DNA from: Mucilaginibacter oryzae
GTDB lineage: Bacteria > Bacteroidota > Bacteroidia > Sphingobacteriales > Sphingobacteriaceae
Assembly: GCF_003148845.1 (NCBI RefSeq)
Contig: NZ_QGHA01000001.1
Coordinates: forward strand, 682,001 to 746,000
Length of the DNA: 64,000 nt
Reading direction: 5' to 3'
Positions 17,805 to 26,781 of this stretch are shown here, in pieces. The position numbers and the translations under genes are program-made. The notes under the pieces are model-generated. The model saw only the letters and a list, made by a program, of their open reading frames with translations, was not told the DNA's origin and did no database searches. Position 1 is the first letter of the stretch. Each line of letters opens with the position of its first letter.

Positions 17805-18845
17805 TCAATTCTTTAGTTGAGCTGTGCTATCCTGAACAGTGGATGTGGCTCTGCAGGCCTGGCCGCAGGCACAGGCTTTGCCCACGCACTTATTTTGCTG
17901 CCAAAGGTCCAGGCTGCGGATGGTTTGGTCGGCAATCTGCTGGAGCGCCTCTTTGGTCAGGTAAGCCTGATGCGGGGTAACCAGCACATTAGGATGGCTG
18001 AGCAATTGCTGTAATAAGGGATCTTTAACCGGATCGTTACCCTGTTTCCCTACAAACATTCCTTTTTCAAACTCGGAAACATCAAGGCCGAGATAACCGA
18101 TCTTCCTGTCTTCCAGCGCGGCCAGTACCGCCGCCGTTTGCAGCAGCTGCCCGCTGGAAGTATTGATCAGCATTACGCCCGGCTTCATCTGCCGCAGCGC
18201 CTCGCTGTTGATCATATAGCGGGTTTCATCTGTTAATGAAAGATGGATAGAGATGATATCAGACTGCAGGTAAAGCTTTTCGAGGGGAACAGGCCTGACG
18301 TAACGAAAATTACGCGGAAACTTTTCATCATATGCTATCAGCTGGCAGCCCAGGCCATGATAAATAGACGCGGCGGCCTGCCCGGTACTGCCCATACCAA
18401 TAATTCCTACGGTTTTACCCGCAAAATTGAACCCGACAAGGTCATCATTGCGAAAATCGAAACCATGGGCGTTATGATCGGCCTTAACAATCTGGCGGTT
18501 TAGCGCAAAGGCAAGGGCCACCGAATGTTCGGCGATGGCCTGCGGCGAATACGACGGTATACTGGCCAGCTTAATGCCATAGGCCGCGGCCGCAGCTTTA
18601 TCAATATGATCGGTACCTGCCGACCGGGTAACGATATAACGTACACCCAAACCGGCCATCTTCTCTACCACCGGCGCAGAAACATCGTCACCGGCAAACA
18701 CGATCACCGCGTCCTTTCCACCGGCGTATAAAGCTGTATCGATAGAAAGCGGGTTGGATATCAGCGTAATATCGTGCTTTTTCTGGTTAGCCTTAGCCAG
18801 GTATTCTTTTTCAAACGGCTTAATACTGAATGCTACTGCTTTCAT
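17805..18845 (-). CDS. ldhA: D-lactate dehydrogenase-like 2-hydroxyacid dehydrogenase with altered active site
   Basis: 346 residues. Overall match to fermentative D-lactate dehydrogenase: SAGTDHID, NAD motif GIIGMGSTG, catalytic Glu region (LDVSEFEKG) and catalytic His (VTPHQAYLT) are present. The usual catalytic Arg motif NTSRG reads NTSSG here (codon AGC near 18148), so the substrate-binding Arg is replaced by Ser. The C-terminus carries an odd cysteine-rich tail (KCVGKACACGQAC), possibly metal- or redox-active. Start is the ATG at 18845 with MKAVAFSIKP as in the family. First gene of the ldhA-hemN operon. Confidence 0.88.
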   Translation of the reverse strand: MKAVAFSIKPFEKEYLAKANQKKHDITLISNPLSIDTALYAGGKDAVIVFAGDDVSAPVVEKMAGLGVRYIVTRSAGTDHIDKAAAAAYGIKLASIPSYSPQAIAEHSVALAFALNRQIVKADHNAHGFDFRNDDLVGFNFAGKTVGIIGMGSTGQAAASIYHGLGCQLIAYDEKFPRNFRYVRPVPLEKLYLQSDIISIHLSLTDETRYMINSEALRQMKPGVMLINTSSGQLLQTAAVLAALEDRKIGYLGLDVSEFEKGMFVGKQGNDPVKDPLLQQLLSHPNVLVTPHQAYLTKEALQQIADQTIRSLDLWQQNKCVGKACACGQACRATSTVQDSTAQLKN

Positions 18846-18863
18846 CAATTTGTTTATTTCAAA

Positions 18864-18925
18864 CAAAATTACCCGGATGCAATAGCTTTGGGAATGAGCG
18901 GTATCAGCTCAAAATATGATGTGTA

Positions 18926-18928
<3 letters not shown>
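18864..18928 (-). promoter_or_regulatory. tandem Crp/Fnr-type boxes and -7 element of ldhA-hemN
   Basis: On the minus strand the distal box TGATacacATCA (18917-18928), proximal box TGATaccgCTCA (18895-18906) and perfect -7 element TAATTTTG (18864-18871) show the exact 58.5/36.5 bp spacing. The distal box overlaps the stop codon of the response-regulator gene. Confidence 0.78.
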
Positions 18929-19974
<1,046 letters not shown>

Positions 19975-19978
<4 letters not shown>

Positions 19979-21162
19979 AACAATGGAATGGTGATCTTAA
20001 ATAAAGTGCCCTGGTTGACGTTGCTTTTGAAAGCGATTTCGCCATTCATGAGGCGGGTATAGCGGGAAACAATGTTAAGCCCCAGCCCCGTTCCGGGGAT
20101 GCTACCGGTATTATGAGCCCTAAAAAATGCTTCGAACAAGTGTTTCTGGTCGGTTTCAGGAATACCAATGCCATTATCCCGGATGGTGATCACACAGGTA
20201 TCATTGGTGAGTTCCGTATTAAATTCAATAAAGGTATTCTCGCCCGAATACTTGATGGCATTACCAATCAGGTTGACAACGCAGTTCTTCACCAGGTTCG
20301 GATCCAGGTTCACCATGCTGAGCGTACCGGTATGCTGGTAAATGATGCTCTGGTTTTGCTTGGCAATCAGCTGCATTTCCTCGGTCACCTCCTCCGACAT
20401 TTTCACCAGGTCGAAATACTGGTTAGTGGCCTCCACCTTCCCGGCTTCCAGTTTTTCCAACGACAGAAAATCGTTAAGGATATTGGTCAGGTTACCTACA
20501 GAATTTTTGATTTTGGCAACGTGCTTGCTGATATTGGCATTGTCAAAAGGCTGCGCGTACTTCTCGATAAGCGATGAGGAAAGCTGAATGGCGCTGAGCG
20601 GCGTACGGAATTCATGCGAAGCCATCGACACAAACCGGCTTTTCAATTGGCCAAGCTCCTTTTCCTTTTCAAGGGATGAACTAACTTCTTCTTTGGCCAG
20701 TTGCAATTCGCGGATGGCGCTTTTCAGGTTTTGGGTACGGTTTTCCACCAACTCTTCGAGGTGGGCGGCATATTCTTTCAATTGCTCTTCAGCTTCCTTC
20801 TCGCGCGACAGGTCATGAATAAAACCGGTATAGATTTTCCGGCCCGCGAAGGGCACTTCGCTAACACCCAAACGAAAGGGAAATACTGATCCATCCTTAC
20901 GGAGGCCTTTAACCTCGCGGCCAATACCAATAATATGGGCCTGGTGTGTGGCGTGGTAACGCTCAATGTATGCGTCGTGCCGGTCCCGGTCTGGTGGCGG
21001 CATCAATACAGATATATTTTTACCTACAACCTCTTCCGGGCTGTACTGGAATAAATTACAGGCGGCAGGGTTGATTGTTTCGATATGCCCGCGCCCGTCG
21101 ATGGTGATGATACCATCAATAGCATTTTCAATAATTGCTTTTAAGAGTGCGGCACTTTCCAT
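19975..21162 (-). CDS. soluble PAS-sensor histidine kinase resembling FixL (putative haem oxygen sensor)
   Basis: 395 residues with no membrane helix. PAS domain 1-125, coiled-coil 125-170, H-box MASHEFRTPLS with His183, then N-box (Asn301), DNGIGIP (329-335) and GTGLGL (357-362). The PAS segment MPPPDRDRHDAYIERY (54-69) and HIIGIGREVKG (76-86) closely matches Bradyrhizobium FixL as I recall it. His62 fits the proximal haem ligand (FixL His200), and Arg68, His76, Ile77 and Arg82 fit FixL Arg206, His214, Ile215 and Arg220. Asp212 of FixL is Gln here. Haem binding is therefore likely but unproven. It forms an operon with the REC-Crp regulator behind an autoregulatory-looking promoter. Confidence 0.92.
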
Positions 21163-21195
21163 GTTGTAATACGGCCTTGCTTATCATATTTACCA

Positions 21196-21260
21196 CAAAT
21201 ATTGGCAATAAGGATCATAAAAAACATAATATAATTCAGTTAAAAGAGTGACGGCCGTCA
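21196..21260 (-). promoter_or_regulatory. tandem Crp/Fnr-type boxes and -7 element of the sensor-regulator operon
   Basis: The fully palindromic distal box TGACGGCCGTCA (21249-21260) is centred 58.5 bp from the end of the minus-strand -7 element AATATTTG (21196-21203). A weak proximal box TGAAttatATTA lies at 21227-21238. The spacing points to the kinase gene at 21162 and suggests autoregulation. Confidence 0.68.
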
Positions 21261-21297
21261 TTTTTAGCGCATTTTACTTGCTTGAAGGAGAAAAAAC

Positions 21298-21362
21298 TGA
21301 CCGGCGGCAGTTTTATGGCTGATGGTTATCATATTGCAGGCAAGTTAAAAATTCAAACTTTG
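21298..21362 (+). promoter_or_regulatory. tandem Crp/Fnr-type boxes and -7 element of the LOG-family gene
   Basis: Distal box TGACcggcGGCA (21298-21309, inside the longer dyad AAACTG...CAGTTT), perfect proximal box TGATggttATCA (21320-21331) and -7 element AAACTTTG (21355-21362) show the exact 58.5/36.5 bp spacing. The gene starts at 21448. Confidence 0.72.
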
Positions 21363-21447
21363 TATCATAGTTCCCCAAACCACCGGTCATGTAATGATCT
21401 GCCTCCGGGCAGATCATTACAAACTGCAACAGAACAAGATACCAATA

Positions 21448-22179
21448 ATGAACCAGACCAATACCAACACAGAAATCAAATTCCTGGCCGGGCCGCAGTC
21501 GCGCCTGAAGGAATTGAAATTTACTTTCGAGACCATGCTCGACCTGATACGCGGGTTCAGGGGGTTGCATTTTTTAGGCCCCTGCATTACTATTTTCGGT
21601 TCGGCACGCTACAAAGAGGACCATCCTTTTTATGAACTAACCCGCAAGGCAGCAGGCGAATTCGCCAGGCTGGGGTTTACCATACTCACGGGCGGCGGCC
21701 CGGGCCTGATGGAAGCTGCCAACCGAGGGGCCAAAGATGTGGGGGGCAGATCGGTAGGGTGCAATATCCAGTTGCCGGTTGAGCAGGCGCCCAATCCTTA
21801 CCTGGATAAATGGGTGTATATGAAGCATTTCTTCCTCCGTAAAGTGCTGCTGGTGAAATATTCCTTCGCCTTTATTGTTATGCCCGGCGGATACGGTACC
21901 CTCGACGAATTTTTTGAAGCGCTCACATTGATCCAGACCCATAAAATCAAAAACTTCCCGGTTGTTATATTCGGTAAGGCGTACCACGAGGAGTTGTTAC
22001 AGCATATTCGCGTTATGCAGAAGCATCAAACCATCAGCGATGCAGATACAGGCCTTTTCCTGGTGACCGACGATATCGCGGAAGCAACTGAATATATCCG
22101 CGAAAAAAGTGTGAGGAAGTTTGGCCTGAAACCCGAAAAACGCCGCAAGCCGCTGCGCTGGCTGTTTGAAAAGGACTGA
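21448..22179 (+). CDS. LOG-family protein (TIGR00730; nucleotide 5'-monophosphate phosphoribohydrolase type)
   Basis: 243 residues. The family motifs are clear: GGGPGLMEAANRGA (about residues 90-103) and PGGYGTLDE (about 152-160). They form the Rossmann-type active site that cleaves nucleoside monophosphates or their cytokinin derivatives to base plus ribose 5-phosphate. It has about 40 extra N-terminal residues compared with short LOG proteins. The ATG at 21448 is preferred because the in-frame start at 21394 lies in the leader. Why this enzyme is in a low-oxygen regulon is unclear; nucleotide turnover is one possibility. Confidence 0.9.
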   Translation: MNQTNTNTEIKFLAGPQSRLKELKFTFETMLDLIRGFRGLHFLGPCITIFGSARYKEDHPFYELTRKAAGEFARLGFTILTGGGPGLMEAANRGAKDVGGRSVGCNIQLPVEQAPNPYLDKWVYMKHFFLRKVLLVKYSFAFIVMPGGYGTLDEFFEALTLIQTHKIKNFPVVIFGKAYHEELLQHIRVMQKHQTISDADTGLFLVTDDIAEATEYIREKSVRKFGLKPEKRRKPLRWLFEKD

Positions 22180-22191
22180 GACGGCCATAAA

Positions 22192-22256
22192 TGACCAGGA
22201 TCATATTCCCGGCTGTTCCGCATCAGGATTCAGGAACGTTGGGTATTTTAGTTTTG
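22192..22256 (+). promoter_or_regulatory. tandem Crp/Fnr-type boxes and -7 element of the acetyl-CoA hydrolase gene
   Basis: Perfect distal box TGACcaggATCA (22192-22203), proximal half-box TGTTccgcATCA (22214-22225) and perfect -7 element TAGTTTTG (22249-22256) keep the 58.5/36.5 bp spacing. This sets the coding start at 22277 rather than further upstream. Confidence 0.75.
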
Positions 22257-22276
22257 GCCATCCTAATATCATTCAA

Positions 22277-23560
22277 ATGAACAACATACAATATATCCCC
22301 GCAGCCGAGGCCCTAAAATGTGTAGAACCCGGTAACCGCGTATTTATACACGGCAGTGCCGCTACCCCGGTTTGCCTGGTGGAAGCACTGCAGAATCGTT
22401 ACCAGGAACTGTATAATGTAGAATTGGTTAGCATTACCACACTGGGCAACGTTAATTTTGACCGGCCGGAACACCGCAAATCATTTTTCTTTAACTCCTT
22501 ATTTGTTTCTGCGGCTACCCGCAATGTGGTGAACAGCGATGACGGAGATTACGTACCGATTTTTTTAAGCCAGATCCCGCAGCTGTTCCGCGAAAATATA
22601 CTGCCTATTGATGTGGCCCTGATCCAGGTATCACCTCCCGACGCGCACGGATACTGCTCGCTGGGTACCTCGGTGGATATTGCACGGGCGGCTGTAGACA
22701 TGGCAACCTACGTGGTTGCACAGGTAAACCCGCTGATGCCCCGTACCCATGGCGAAAGTTTTCTCCATATCAGTAAGATCAACGCGATGGTGTGGCATTC
22801 TGCCGAGCTCCCGGAGGTTAATTATGACGCCGAAACCAACGCGGTAACCGAGAAGATTGGTTATCATGTAGCCTCATTGGTAGAGGATGGCGCTACTTTA
22901 CAACTGGGTATCGGCAGCATACCCGACCAGGTTTTGAAAAACCTGACCACTCACCGGCACCTGGGCATCCATACCGAAATGTTCTCGGACGGGATCATCC
23001 CGCTTATCCAGCGCGGCATCATCGATAACAGTTGTAAAAAGCTGAATGCCGGCCGCTCGGTAACCGCCTTTATTACCGGCACCCGCAAATTGTACGATTA
23101 TGTGAACGATAACCCCGGCATCCGCGTAATGGATATCAGTTATGTGAACGATACCAGTGTGATACGCCAAAACCCGAGGGTAACGGCGATCAACAGCGCC
23201 ATTGAAATCGACCTTACCGGGCAGGTTTGTTCCGATTCTATCGGTACCTTCCAGTATTCAGGCATCGGCGGGCAGATGGACTTTATCCGCGGGGCCTCGC
23301 TCTCCGCCGGGGGCAAACCCATCATCGCGCTGCCGTCGCAAACCAATAAAGGCATCAGCCGGATTGTTCCCTTCCTGAAACAGGGGGCGGGCGTAGTAAC
23401 CACACGCGGACACGTGCATTGGGTAGTAACCGAGTACGGTATCACCAACCTGTTTGGAAAAAACATGAAACAGCGGGCACAGGCACTGATCGGGCTGGCG
23501 CACCCCGACCACCGAGAAAGCCTTGAGCGTGAATATTTTAATAGGTTTGAACATGCGTAA
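22277..23560 (+). CDS. acetyl-CoA hydrolase / CoA-transferase family protein
   Basis: 427 residues, both AcetylCoA_hydro domains. Conserved features are GIGSIPDQV (about 211-219), the catalytic Glu234 in HTEMFSDG, and GIGGQMDFIRGA near the C-terminal half. Members move CoA between acetate and other acids (succinate, butyrate, 4-hydroxybutyrate) or hydrolyse acetyl-CoA. With adhP and ldhA under the same promoter type, a part in acetate-forming fermentation is plausible. The start at 22277 matches the domain start and lies 20 bases after the -7 element. Confidence 0.92.
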   Translation: MNNIQYIPAAEALKCVEPGNRVFIHGSAATPVCLVEALQNRYQELYNVELVSITTLGNVNFDRPEHRKSFFFNSLFVSAATRNVVNSDDGDYVPIFLSQIPQLFRENILPIDVALIQVSPPDAHGYCSLGTSVDIARAAVDMATYVVAQVNPLMPRTHGESFLHISKINAMVWHSAELPEVNYDAETNAVTEKIGYHVASLVEDGATLQLGIGSIPDQVLKNLTTHRHLGIHTEMFSDGIIPLIQRGIIDNSCKKLNAGRSVTAFITGTRKLYDYVNDNPGIRVMDISYVNDTSVIRQNPRVTAINSAIEIDLTGQVCSDSIGTFQYSGIGGQMDFIRGASLSAGGKPIIALPSQTNKGISRIVPFLKQGAGVVTTRGHVHWVVTEYGITNLFGKNMKQRAQALIGLAHPDHRESLEREYFNRFEHA

Positions 23561-23640
23561 CCTCACCCCAGCCCTCTCCAAAGGAGAGGGAGTTTCTTGC
23601 TCACTTAAATCCTCTCCTTCGGAGAGGATTTAAGTGAGGC
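23561..23640. repeat. dispersed palindromic repeat, copy A (two hairpins)
   Basis: Two adjacent hairpins follow the CoA-transferase gene: CCCTCTCC/GGAGAGGG with an AAA loop, then CTCACTTAAATCCTCTCC and its complement around TTC. Related copies lie at 45700-45780 and 61306-61397. The strong second hairpin may also end transcription. Confidence 0.75.
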
Positions 23641-23693
23641 CATGCTTTCAAAAGCTATTTCCTGCAGCATACCTTTCTTTAAACTGTATTTTG

Positions 23694-24434
23694 TTATTCG
23701 TTTTCCCTTATCAGTTTAAAAAAAGCTTCACGGTAGGTTTCTCCTATTGGGATAGCCTGTTCACCGATATAAAGCATATTTCCATCAATCATTCTGATCT
23801 TATCCAAGGGTACTATATAGGATTTATGCACCCGGTAAAACGGGGGGCTGGGTAACTGTTCGCCAAGATCGCGCATGCTTTGGTAGGTCACTAATCTTTG
23901 CGATGGCGTGAAAATGGAAACGTAATTTTTAAGTCCCTCAATATAAAGGATATCGCTGTAATCAATCCTGATGAATTTGTTCTTGCTTTCGCCCTTGATG
24001 AACATGTATTGAGCTTCAGCATTAGGCGGATCAGCAGCGGGAGCCACCTCGCGCGGGGGCTCCATCGCCCGCTTTGCAGGAACAATTTGATTAAATGCCT
24101 TTTGCGTGGCTTTTAAAAAACGGTCGAAGGCTATTGGTTTTAGAAGGTAATCAATTACCTCGTGTTCAAAGCCCTCCAACGCGTATTCGGCATAAGCGGT
24201 GGTTAAAATTACCTTACATTTAGTGCCACAAAGTTTTAAAAACTGGATGCCGGTAAGTTGCGGCATCTGGATATCGAGAAAAACCAGGTCGATATCACCA
24301 TTTTGCACCATGCTTAGCGCCTCTATAGCGTTAGTGGTTGTACCTGCAAGTTCCAGATAAGGCACTTTGGCAATATAATTGGCTATCATCTTGATAGCGT
24401 AGGCTTCGTCATCAACCGCAAGGCAGCGTATCAT
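23694..24434 (-). CDS. LytTR-family response regulator
   Basis: 246 residues. The receiver domain (1-120) has Asp54 (VFLDIQMP) and Lys98 (LLKP). A proline/alanine-rich linker follows (about 122-145). The LytTR DNA-binding domain (about 148-245) includes DILYIEGLKNYVSIF and FYRVHKSYIVPL. It lies 14 bases downstream of a His_kinase-type sensor gene and is its cognate regulator in the common Bacteroidota LytS/LytR-like arrangement. Targets are unknown; the divergent S41 peptidase gene is a candidate. Confidence 0.95.
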   Translation of the reverse strand: MIRCLAVDDEAYAIKMIANYIAKVPYLELAGTTTNAIEALSMVQNGDIDLVFLDIQMPQLTGIQFLKLCGTKCKVILTTAYAEYALEGFEHEVIDYLLKPIAFDRFLKATQKAFNQIVPAKRAMEPPREVAPAADPPNAEAQYMFIKGESKNKFIRIDYSDILYIEGLKNYVSIFTPSQRLVTYQSMRDLGEQLPSPPFYRVHKSYIVPLDKIRMIDGNMLYIGEQAIPIGETYREAFFKLIRENE

Positions 24435-24448
24435 GGTGTGCTATTAAC

Positions 24449-25468
24449 TTAATTTTTATTATTGTTCAGGCTTACACTCAGCGTTACCCTGTACGTATCC
24501 CCGTTGTTACTGGTCAGCAGTTCAAACCTGCCGGGGTAAATCAATTCCAGTCGGCGTTTGATATTTGCCAGCCCTATACCGCTCGACTGATCTTTTTGGC
24601 CGTGGCTGATTTTGTTGCTTACCACCATGTGCAATTGCCCGGCGGTGATGCTGATCTTAATTTTTACAGGCCTTCGCGAATCATCTGTCACCCCGTGTTT
24701 AAAAGCATTCTCCACAAAGGGTATCAGTATCAGCGAGGCGATCTTTTTCCCTGTAAAATCGCCGGTGGTTTTAAAATCAACAAAAAAATCATCCTCAAAA
24801 CGCAGCCGGTAAATCTCAATGTAGTTTTCCAGATACTCAATTTCCTGCTCCAGGCCAAGCATCCCGTCAACACTATTGTTGAGCATGTAGCGCATAAGCT
24901 GCGAAAGCTTAATAATGGCGTCGGCCAGCTTTTCTGATACCGGGTAGGCCAACGAATATAAATAATTAAGCGTATTGTATAAAAAATGCGGGTTGATCTG
25001 TGTTTTTAAAAAAAGCAGCTCGGCCTTTATCTTTTCATGTTTTAGCTGCTCTGTTTCCTGTTCCCTCCGGTAAGTATCTACCAGGGCCCAGGCAATAAAG
25101 CTGAATATGATGGGCTGTAAGGCCCGCCACCAGTTATCGCTGATATAGTAGAGCAGGTTTATGGGGTGGTCGTAATTACCGTAACCAAGCAGCCATAAAT
25201 AAACCACTTCCTCAATTAGATAACGGCAGCCAACAAATAAAGCATCGGCCATCACAAGCCCGGCAATGAGCAACGGCAGCTTTTTAAGCTTTAAAAACCG
25301 GGGATAAACAAAAAAGAAGCAGAACGAAAATTCAACAAAGCCCGATACCAGGTTTGACCACACGTAGGGCTGCGGGCCCCGGTTATTAGCCACGTTATCA
25401 ATATACAAATAAAGTGTGTAACAAGCCCATGCCAACAGGTAATAAATGGCTAACCGGTTTCTTTTCAT
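24449..25468 (-). CDS. membrane sensor histidine kinase, LytS/His_kinase (PF06580) type
   Basis: 339 residues. Four membrane helices (about 8-26, 38-58, 66-84, 113-132) are followed by a coiled-coil and the kinase core, with His161 in QINPHFLYNTLNYLYSLAY. The ATPase part has PFVENAFKHG and GIGLANIKRRL. No extracellular sensor domain is visible, so the membrane helices or loops must sense the signal. It is the first gene of the two-gene operon with the LytTR regulator and is divergent from the S41 peptidase gene. Confidence 0.94.
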   Translation of the reverse strand: MKRNRLAIYYLLAWACYTLYLYIDNVANNRGPQPYVWSNLVSGFVEFSFCFFFVYPRFLKLKKLPLLIAGLVMADALFVGCRYLIEEVVYLWLLGYGNYDHPINLLYYISDNWWRALQPIIFSFIAWALVDTYRREQETEQLKHEKIKAELLFLKTQINPHFLYNTLNYLYSLAYPVSEKLADAIIKLSQLMRYMLNNSVDGMLGLEQEIEYLENYIEIYRLRFEDDFFVDFKTTGDFTGKKIASLILIPFVENAFKHGVTDDSRRPVKIKISITAGQLHMVVSNKISHGQKDQSSGIGLANIKRRLELIYPGRFELLTSNNGDTYRVTLSVSLNNNKN

Positions 25469-25641
25469 TCCTCAAATATAGTAACCGCATTTCATCCGGC
25501 CGTTTTATTATCCCAATCGCTTATTTCCTGATACCAACTGCGCTTTCTGCGCCAAATTGAGCCGAACCATGCATACCCAGGTGTTGGGATAACAATTTGA
25601 AGCCTTGGGATAAGAAAATTGAGCGGGCCGGTTATGCGGCG

Positions 25642-25649
25642 CACCTTTG
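25642..25649 (+). promoter_or_regulatory. -7 promoter element of the S41 peptidase gene
   Basis: CACCTTTG matches the Bacteroidota -7 consensus (TAnnTTTG) in seven of eight positions, counting the two free ones. It lies 23 bases before the ATG at 25673, which supports that start over the in-frame one at 25619. Confidence 0.5.
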
Positions 25650-25672
25650 ATGCACAAACCAAAACAAAGACA

Positions 25673-26716
25673 ATGAAAACAATAACTAAATTATTCTTGT
25701 GCCTGCTGATAGCGGTTGTAATTAACCCGGCCGCCACCAGGGCACAGCAGGCCGATAGCGTACGCCGCCTTATTGATACCCTATTACAATTTGGCAAAGA
25801 ACATTCGCTTTACAGCAGCCAGGTTGATTGGAAAAAGGTTTCAGACAGCGTTCGCCTCGAGGCTGCGAACGCGGCTACCATTAAAGCGGCGTTACCTGCC
25901 ATTCAAACATTTTACCGGCTAATAGGAGACCGCCATGGATTTATCACTTACAATAACAAATACTACGGCTGGCGGGGCAATAACAAACCGCTTGATAAAG
26001 CAACCCATGCCGCGTTAATCAAAAAGATGAAGGATGGTTACCGGCTGAAAAAGCAAATGCTGGAAAAAGGATACGGCTACCTGCTGGTACCGGATAACAA
26101 CCCAACACACCGGGGTGCCGTGACCGAGATAGCCAGGCAGATTAGGGATTCGCTGGCCGCCCTTAATCCGGAGAAATTAAAAGGCCTGGTCATAGACCTC
26201 CGTTTAAACCCCGGCGGCGATATGTACGCCATGATTGGCGGCCTGAGTAACTTATTTGAACCCGGCAAACTGGGTTCCTTCATATACCCCGGAACAAAAG
26301 CGGAAGAAAACTGGAATGTTAACAGTATAAACGGCGTTGATAAAGTATATAGCGGACCCGACACCCCATGCACCATCAATCGCCGTGGTAAAGCTTTATA
26401 CCGGTTAAAAGTAGCGGTATTGACAGGACCTTATACCTGCAGTTCGGGCGAGGCGCTCGCTATCTCCTTCAAAGGGCGCGGCAATACCCGTTTTATCGGT
26501 GAAAACACCGGCGGTTATACAACTTCTAATGTATCCTTTCAGTTTACCAATGAGATTGGGGTTTTCGTGGCTTCCGCGGTTGAGGCCGACAGGCTCGGGA
26601 GGGCGTATCCCGACCATGTTCAACCCGATGATGAACTGACAGGAGGGGATGATTTTGACAACCTAAACAATGATTTGAAGGTACGCGCCGCGCTGCAATG
26701 GCTGAAGCATAAATAG
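25673..26716 (+). CDS. S41-family (tail-specific protease-like) peptidase, secreted
   Basis: 347 residues with a signal peptide (1-24, ends TRAQQ). An N-terminal helical part is followed by the S41 core: VIDLRLNPGGDMY (173-185), TGPYTCSSGEALA (251-263, nucleophile Ser257 or Ser258) and FIGENTGGYTT (275-285). There is no clear PDZ domain, so it belongs to the short PDZ-less type common in Bacteroidota. Probably periplasmic or outer-membrane associated. Substrate unknown. It is followed after 65 bases by an unrelated lipoprotein gene. Confidence 0.9.
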   Translation: MKTITKLFLCLLIAVVINPAATRAQQADSVRRLIDTLLQFGKEHSLYSSQVDWKKVSDSVRLEAANAATIKAALPAIQTFYRLIGDRHGFITYNNKYYGWRGNNKPLDKATHAALIKKMKDGYRLKKQMLEKGYGYLLVPDNNPTHRGAVTEIARQIRDSLAALNPEKLKGLVIDLRLNPGGDMYAMIGGLSNLFEPGKLGSFIYPGTKAEENWNVNSINGVDKVYSGPDTPCTINRRGKALYRLKVAVLTGPYTCSSGEALAISFKGRGNTRFIGENTGGYTTSNVSFQFTNEIGVFVASAVEADRLGRAYPDHVQPDDELTGGDDFDNLNNDLKVRAALQWLKHK

Positions 26717-26781
26717 TAAATATACATTGCCGGCACCATAGCAAAATGATCCTAACATTAACATCATCAACATTGAAACAA

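Noticed and set aside
22166..22276. N-terminal extension of the acetyl-CoA hydrolase gene
   Set aside because: The extension crosses the promoter boxes and the -7 element and has no family match; the ATG at 22277 begins the known domain.
23561..23640. CRISPR-like array of palindromes
   Set aside because: Only two hairpins with different stems and no regular spacers; no cas genes in the window.
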